Shown: piece by piece, positions 6,178 to 7,798 of the stretch
Position numbering within the stretch: the stretch's first letter is position 1
How the letters are laid out: every line of letters starts with the position of its first letter
Assembly (NCBI GenBank): GCA_934553185.1
Contig: CAKTFF010000089.1
Location: 1-7,798, forward strand
Direction of reading: 5' to 3'
DNA from: an uncultured Devosia sp.
GTDB taxonomy: Bacteria; Pseudomonadota; Alphaproteobacteria; Rhizobiales; Devosiaceae
DNA: 7,798 nucleotides
Position numbers and translations under genes: made by a program
The notes under the pieces: generated by a model
Database searches by the model: none
What the model saw: the letters and a program-made list of their open reading frames with translations, nothing else
What the model was told of the DNA's origin: nothing

Positions 6178-6708
6178 GTGAACGCCATGGACATTGTGGC
6201 GGCACGGCGCCTCCTGCGCCTGCCAGGCTATGTGACCATGGCGGATGCCGGGCTGGACGGACCTTGGACGACGCCGTACCAGATCACCTCCAACGCCCCT
6301 GACGGGCCGGTGCTGCTGACCTACAACTATCTCGACGCGCCATCTGCCATCGCGCATCGCAGCGAACTGCTCAGAACCGGGTATTTGGCAGGCATGCCCT
6401 TCAACAGCGTTCTGGATGAGGCTTTGGGTCTGGCCGGACTGCGGCGGGAACAGGTCTATGTCACCCATGCCTTCCACCTGCTGCCGCCCACGCGGTCATG
6501 GGCGGTGCCATCGCGCGACGTCGACATCTCGTTTGATGCGGTAGGCAGACATGAGCTGGTCGGCAGGCGAGTAGTCGCCCTTGGTCACACTGCCGCAAGG
6601 GCTTGTAGCCGCCACGGCATCAATCATACCGCGACAGCCCATCCAAGCGCGCGAGGCCAGTCCTTTGCTCAACGGGCAAAAGTGTTGGCCGAGGCCCTGC
6701 TGGGCTAA
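6178..6708 (+). CDS. Divergent uracil-DNA glycosylase superfamily-like protein
   Basis: This 176-residue protein resembles the uracil-DNA glycosylase fold. GPVLLTYNYLDAPS (43-56) sits where the catalytic GEAPG motif of family 4/5 enzymes is expected. GMPFNSVLDEALGLAGL (72-88) resembles the conserved PF-x-N-x-L segment, REQVYVTHAFHLLPP (90-104) the VYVTN strand, and VVALGHTAAR (132-141) the ALG-x-TA strand. TAHPSARGQ (153-161) resembles the C-terminal HPS motif that contacts DNA. The usual catalytic acid/Asn position and iron-sulfur cysteines are not recognisable; the only Cys is C143. It may therefore be an inactive or altered-specificity member. GTG at 6178, two bases after the upstream stop, is used as start; the ATG at 6187 would give 173 residues, and neither has a strong ribosome site. 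The stop is one base from that of the opposing gene. Confidence 0.65.
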   Translation: MNAMDIVAARRLLRLPGYVTMADAGLDGPWTTPYQITSNAPDGPVLLTYNYLDAPSAIAHRSELLRTGYLAGMPFNSVLDEALGLAGLRREQVYVTHAFHLLPPTRSWAVPSRDVDISFDAVGRHELVGRRVVALGHTAARACSRHGINHTATAHPSARGQSFAQRAKVLAEALLG

Positions 6709-6709
6709 C

Positions 6710-6931
6710 CTATTTGCCCGAGCGCTTGATGGTCTTGATTGAGAGCGGCGGTAGACCGGACTTTTCGCTGATTGCGCGATCCTGCTCCATGATGGCTTCA
6801 CGGGCTGGTTCGTCCCCATCGAGACCGCCCAGCAGATTGGCGTCAACCTTGCGGTTGGAACGCTGCGAGCCGTCTTCATAGATGACGTCGAACATGACGA
6901 ATTCTGCGCGCGAGGTGGGCTTCTTGGCCAT
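6710..6931 (-). CDS. Conserved hypothetical 73-residue protein
   Basis: I recall similar short proteins in Hyphomicrobiales but cannot name a domain. The product is 73 residues, soluble and charged, with no signal peptide or membrane span. It opens with MAKKPTSRAEFVMFDVIYED, has a likely beta strand (FVMFDVIYEDGSQRSNR, about 11-27), a LGGLDGDEPAR turn (34-44) and a helix containing EQDRAISEKSG (49-59), and ends in a basic tail. The ATG at 6931 is preceded by AGGAGA (6943-6938 on the minus strand), which outweighs the longer frame to 6994. It lies 86 bases downstream of the HlyU-family gene, with a large hairpin between, and converges on the glycosylase-like gene. Confidence 0.8.
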   Translation of the reverse strand: MAKKPTSRAEFVMFDVIYEDGSQRSNRKVDANLLGGLDGDEPAREAIMEQDRAISEKSGLPPLSIKTIKRSGK

Positions 6932-6952
6932 TAGGTTTCTCCTGTGCGGCAG

Positions 6953-6992
6953 GCCACTTTCGCAAGGACCCCGGAGGTCGTGCAAAAGCGGC
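6953..6992 (-). other. Long imperfect hairpin between the hlyU-type gene and the 73-residue gene
   Basis: Read on the minus strand, GCC-G-CTTT-T-GC (6992-6982) pairs with GC-G-AAAG-T-GGC (6963-6953), an 11-pair stem with two G-T wobbles. An inner GACC/GGTC stem (6979-6976 and 6970-6967) closes a TCCGG loop across a small internal loop. It starts 26 bases after the HlyU-family stop and ends about nine bases before the AGGAGA ribosome site. There is no U-tract on either side, so it is not a standard terminator. It may be an mRNA 3'-end stabiliser, processing site or leader element. Confidence 0.5.
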
Positions 6993-7017
6993 ACTGCTCA
7001 TATCAATGGTGTTCGGG

Positions 7018-7308
7018 TCAGCGGAAGATCGCTTCGCCCTGCTCGTCGATGATCTGCCGACCCTTCGCAAGCGCCAGCACAACCAGATCATCGCGCGACG
7101 ACATGCGATCGGCCCGGATGAAACGATAGGACTTGAGCTCTTCGCCCACTTGTTTTTCGATCGTGCCGGCAAGCTGCAGCTCGCTGCCCGCCTTCATCTC
7201 GATGGCCTTGATGAGGAAGCCCTTGTAGCTTTCCTCGCCCAGCGACTTGTCTCCGGCGAGCTCGGGAGTCGAGGATCCACCGCCGAACAGATTCTTCCAA
7301 AACGACAT
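7018..7308 (-). CDS. HlyU family protein
   Basis: This 96-residue protein spans the HlyU domain almost completely. It has an N-terminal MSFWKNLFGGGSS, then EESYKGFLIKAIEMKAG (25-41), ELQLAGTIEKQVGEELKSYRFIRADR (43-68) and the highly conserved LAKGRQIIDEQGEAIF (80-95). HlyU is named after the Vibrio haemolysin activator, but most alphaproteobacterial copies have no known target and no haemolysin gene is near, so the regulator label is a family name rather than evidence of function. The ATG at 7308 has AAGGAG five bases upstream (7319-7314). It begins 14 bases after the DUF2442 gene, in the same direction, and is very probably co-transcribed with it. Confidence 0.9.
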   Translation of the reverse strand: MSFWKNLFGGGSSTPELAGDKSLGEESYKGFLIKAIEMKAGSELQLAGTIEKQVGEELKSYRFIRADRMSSRDDLVVLALAKGRQIIDEQGEAIFR

Positions 7309-7322
7309 GCGGTCTCCTTACT

Positions 7323-7607
7323 TCAGCCCCGGCGGCGAGGCGGCAAAATCAGCTCGCCGCGCTTTTCCATTTCCTCGCGCAACCAGCCCGGCGAAAGATC
7401 GAAATGGTTCGGCCAAGTCGGCACGCCATTACGAAGCTCCACCGAGCCAAAGAAGCGCCTGTCGCGCAGCGGCTCGGTGCCCTCCCCGCGCTCGCCGATC
7501 ATCGGCGCTGCATCAAACGTGCCGCTTGATCCATCCGAGAACGTGACCAACAGTTTAAACGGAACGATCGCTCGAATGGCGGTGAGCTTGAGGCGAGGCG
7601 CTGACAA
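7323..7607 (-). CDS. DUF2442 domain-containing protein
   Basis: This 94-residue protein has the DUF2442 pattern: a first strand RLKLTAIRAIVPFKLLVTFSD with DG (about 5-26), a GTFDAAPMI segment, the aromatic RRFFGSVELRNGVPTWPN (about 51-68) and the closing DLSPGWL (70-76). Some DUF2442 proteins sit with toxin-antitoxin or phage genes, but here the neighbours are housekeeping. The start is unusual: TTG at 7607 is chosen because AGGGGAGG lies five bases upstream. The longer GTG start at 7613 overlaps that ribosome site and could not use it. The gap to the rpoD stop is 11 bases, so it is probably read through from rpoD. Function is unknown. Confidence 0.82.
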   Translation of the reverse strand: MSAPRLKLTAIRAIVPFKLLVTFSDGSSGTFDAAPMIGERGEGTEPLRDRRFFGSVELRNGVPTWPNHFDLSPGWLREEMEKRGELILPPRRRG

Positions 7608-7618
7608 TCTCACCTCCC

Positions 7619-7798
7619 CTAGTTGTCGAGGAAGCTCCGCAGCTTGCGGGAGCGGCTGGGGTGCTTGAGCTTGCGCAGAGCCTTGGCTTCGATCTGGCGA
7701 ATGCGTTCGCGGGTCACCGAGAACTGCTGGCCGACTTCTTCCAGCGTGTGATCGGTGTTCATGCCGATGCCGAAGCGCATGCGCAGCACGCGCTCTTC
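7619..7798 (-). CDS. rpoD: RNA polymerase primary sigma factor RpoD, C-terminal end
   Basis: These are the last 59 codons and stop of the housekeeping sigma factor; the gene continues beyond the right edge. The translation covers region 4: [12 protein letters not shown], then [20 protein letters not shown], then [12 protein letters not shown] (the helix-turn-helix of region 4.2 that reads the -35 hexamer), ending [13 protein letters not shown], the nearly invariant terminus of alphaproteobacterial and other proteobacterial RpoD. No terminator is visible between its TAG and the DUF2442 gene. Confidence 0.97.
   Translation of the reverse strand, partial: EERVLRMRFGIGMNTDHTLEEVGQQFSVTRERIRQIEAKALRKLKHPSRSRKLRSFLDN

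Noticed and set aside
7323..7607. DUF2442 gene as part of a toxin-antitoxin pair
   Set aside because: Its neighbours are rpoD and a HlyU-family gene in one direction; no partner such as a DUF4160 protein is present.
1..7798. Mobile elements, CRISPR arrays, tRNA or rRNA genes
   Set aside because: No terminal inverted repeats with transposase, no regularly spaced identical repeats, and no cloverleaf or ribosomal RNA sequence was found on either strand by eye.

Overview
The window looks like chromosomal DNA of an alphaproteobacterium of the order Hyphomicrobiales, most likely Devosia or a close relative. This rests on the high GC content, the kind of OmpA-family protein (acidic Pro/Glu stretch, Asn/Thr-rich stretch, C-terminal peptidoglycan-binding domain), two matches to the alphaproteobacterial general-stress promoter GGAAC-N16-CGTT, and an rpoD gene followed by small HlyU- and DUF2442-type genes. 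The genus is an inference from remembered family resemblance; no search was run. I see no mobile element, CRISPR array, tRNA or rRNA. This is ordinary core or soft-core sequence, not an obvious defence or accessory island.

Layout. Positions 1-580 (minus strand) hold yjbQ, followed with a 4-base overlap by the start of a TauE/SafE-type anion exporter that runs off the left edge. A divergent intergenic region (581-809) separates it from a 758-residue OmpA-family envelope protein (810-3086, plus) that ends in a strong intrinsic terminator. Next come a yqhA-type four-helix membrane protein (3224-3736), a small single-span membrane protein with an Ala/Pro-rich tail behind a textbook general-stress promoter (3870-4217, closed by a strong terminator), and a YebE/DUF533 protein with a TerB-like domain (4364-5050). 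After these come a luciferase-like flavin oxidoreductase (5126-6175) and, two bases later, a uracil-DNA-glycosylase-like protein (6178-6708). The right end is a minus-strand cluster read from rpoD: the rpoD 3' end (7619-7798), a DUF2442 protein, a HlyU-family protein and a conserved 73-residue protein. The last of these converges on the glycosylase-like gene with one base between stop codons.

How the genes fit together. Four consecutive plus-strand genes encode envelope or membrane proteins. Two of them, the OmpA-family protein and the 115-residue membrane protein, have a GGAAC-N16-CGTT match in the upstream intergenic DNA in the correct orientation, which suggests (inference) control by the EcfG general stress response. 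The oxidoreductase and glycosylase-like genes look like a two-gene operon. The three small genes after rpoD are probably at least partly read through from it.

No clearly new system is present. The points most worth a second look are the paired stress-type promoters, the duplicated C-x10-C module and acidic repeat of the OmpA-family protein, the divergent glycosylase-like protein, and a long imperfect hairpin before the 73-residue gene. No gene-free stretch exceeds 300 bases.
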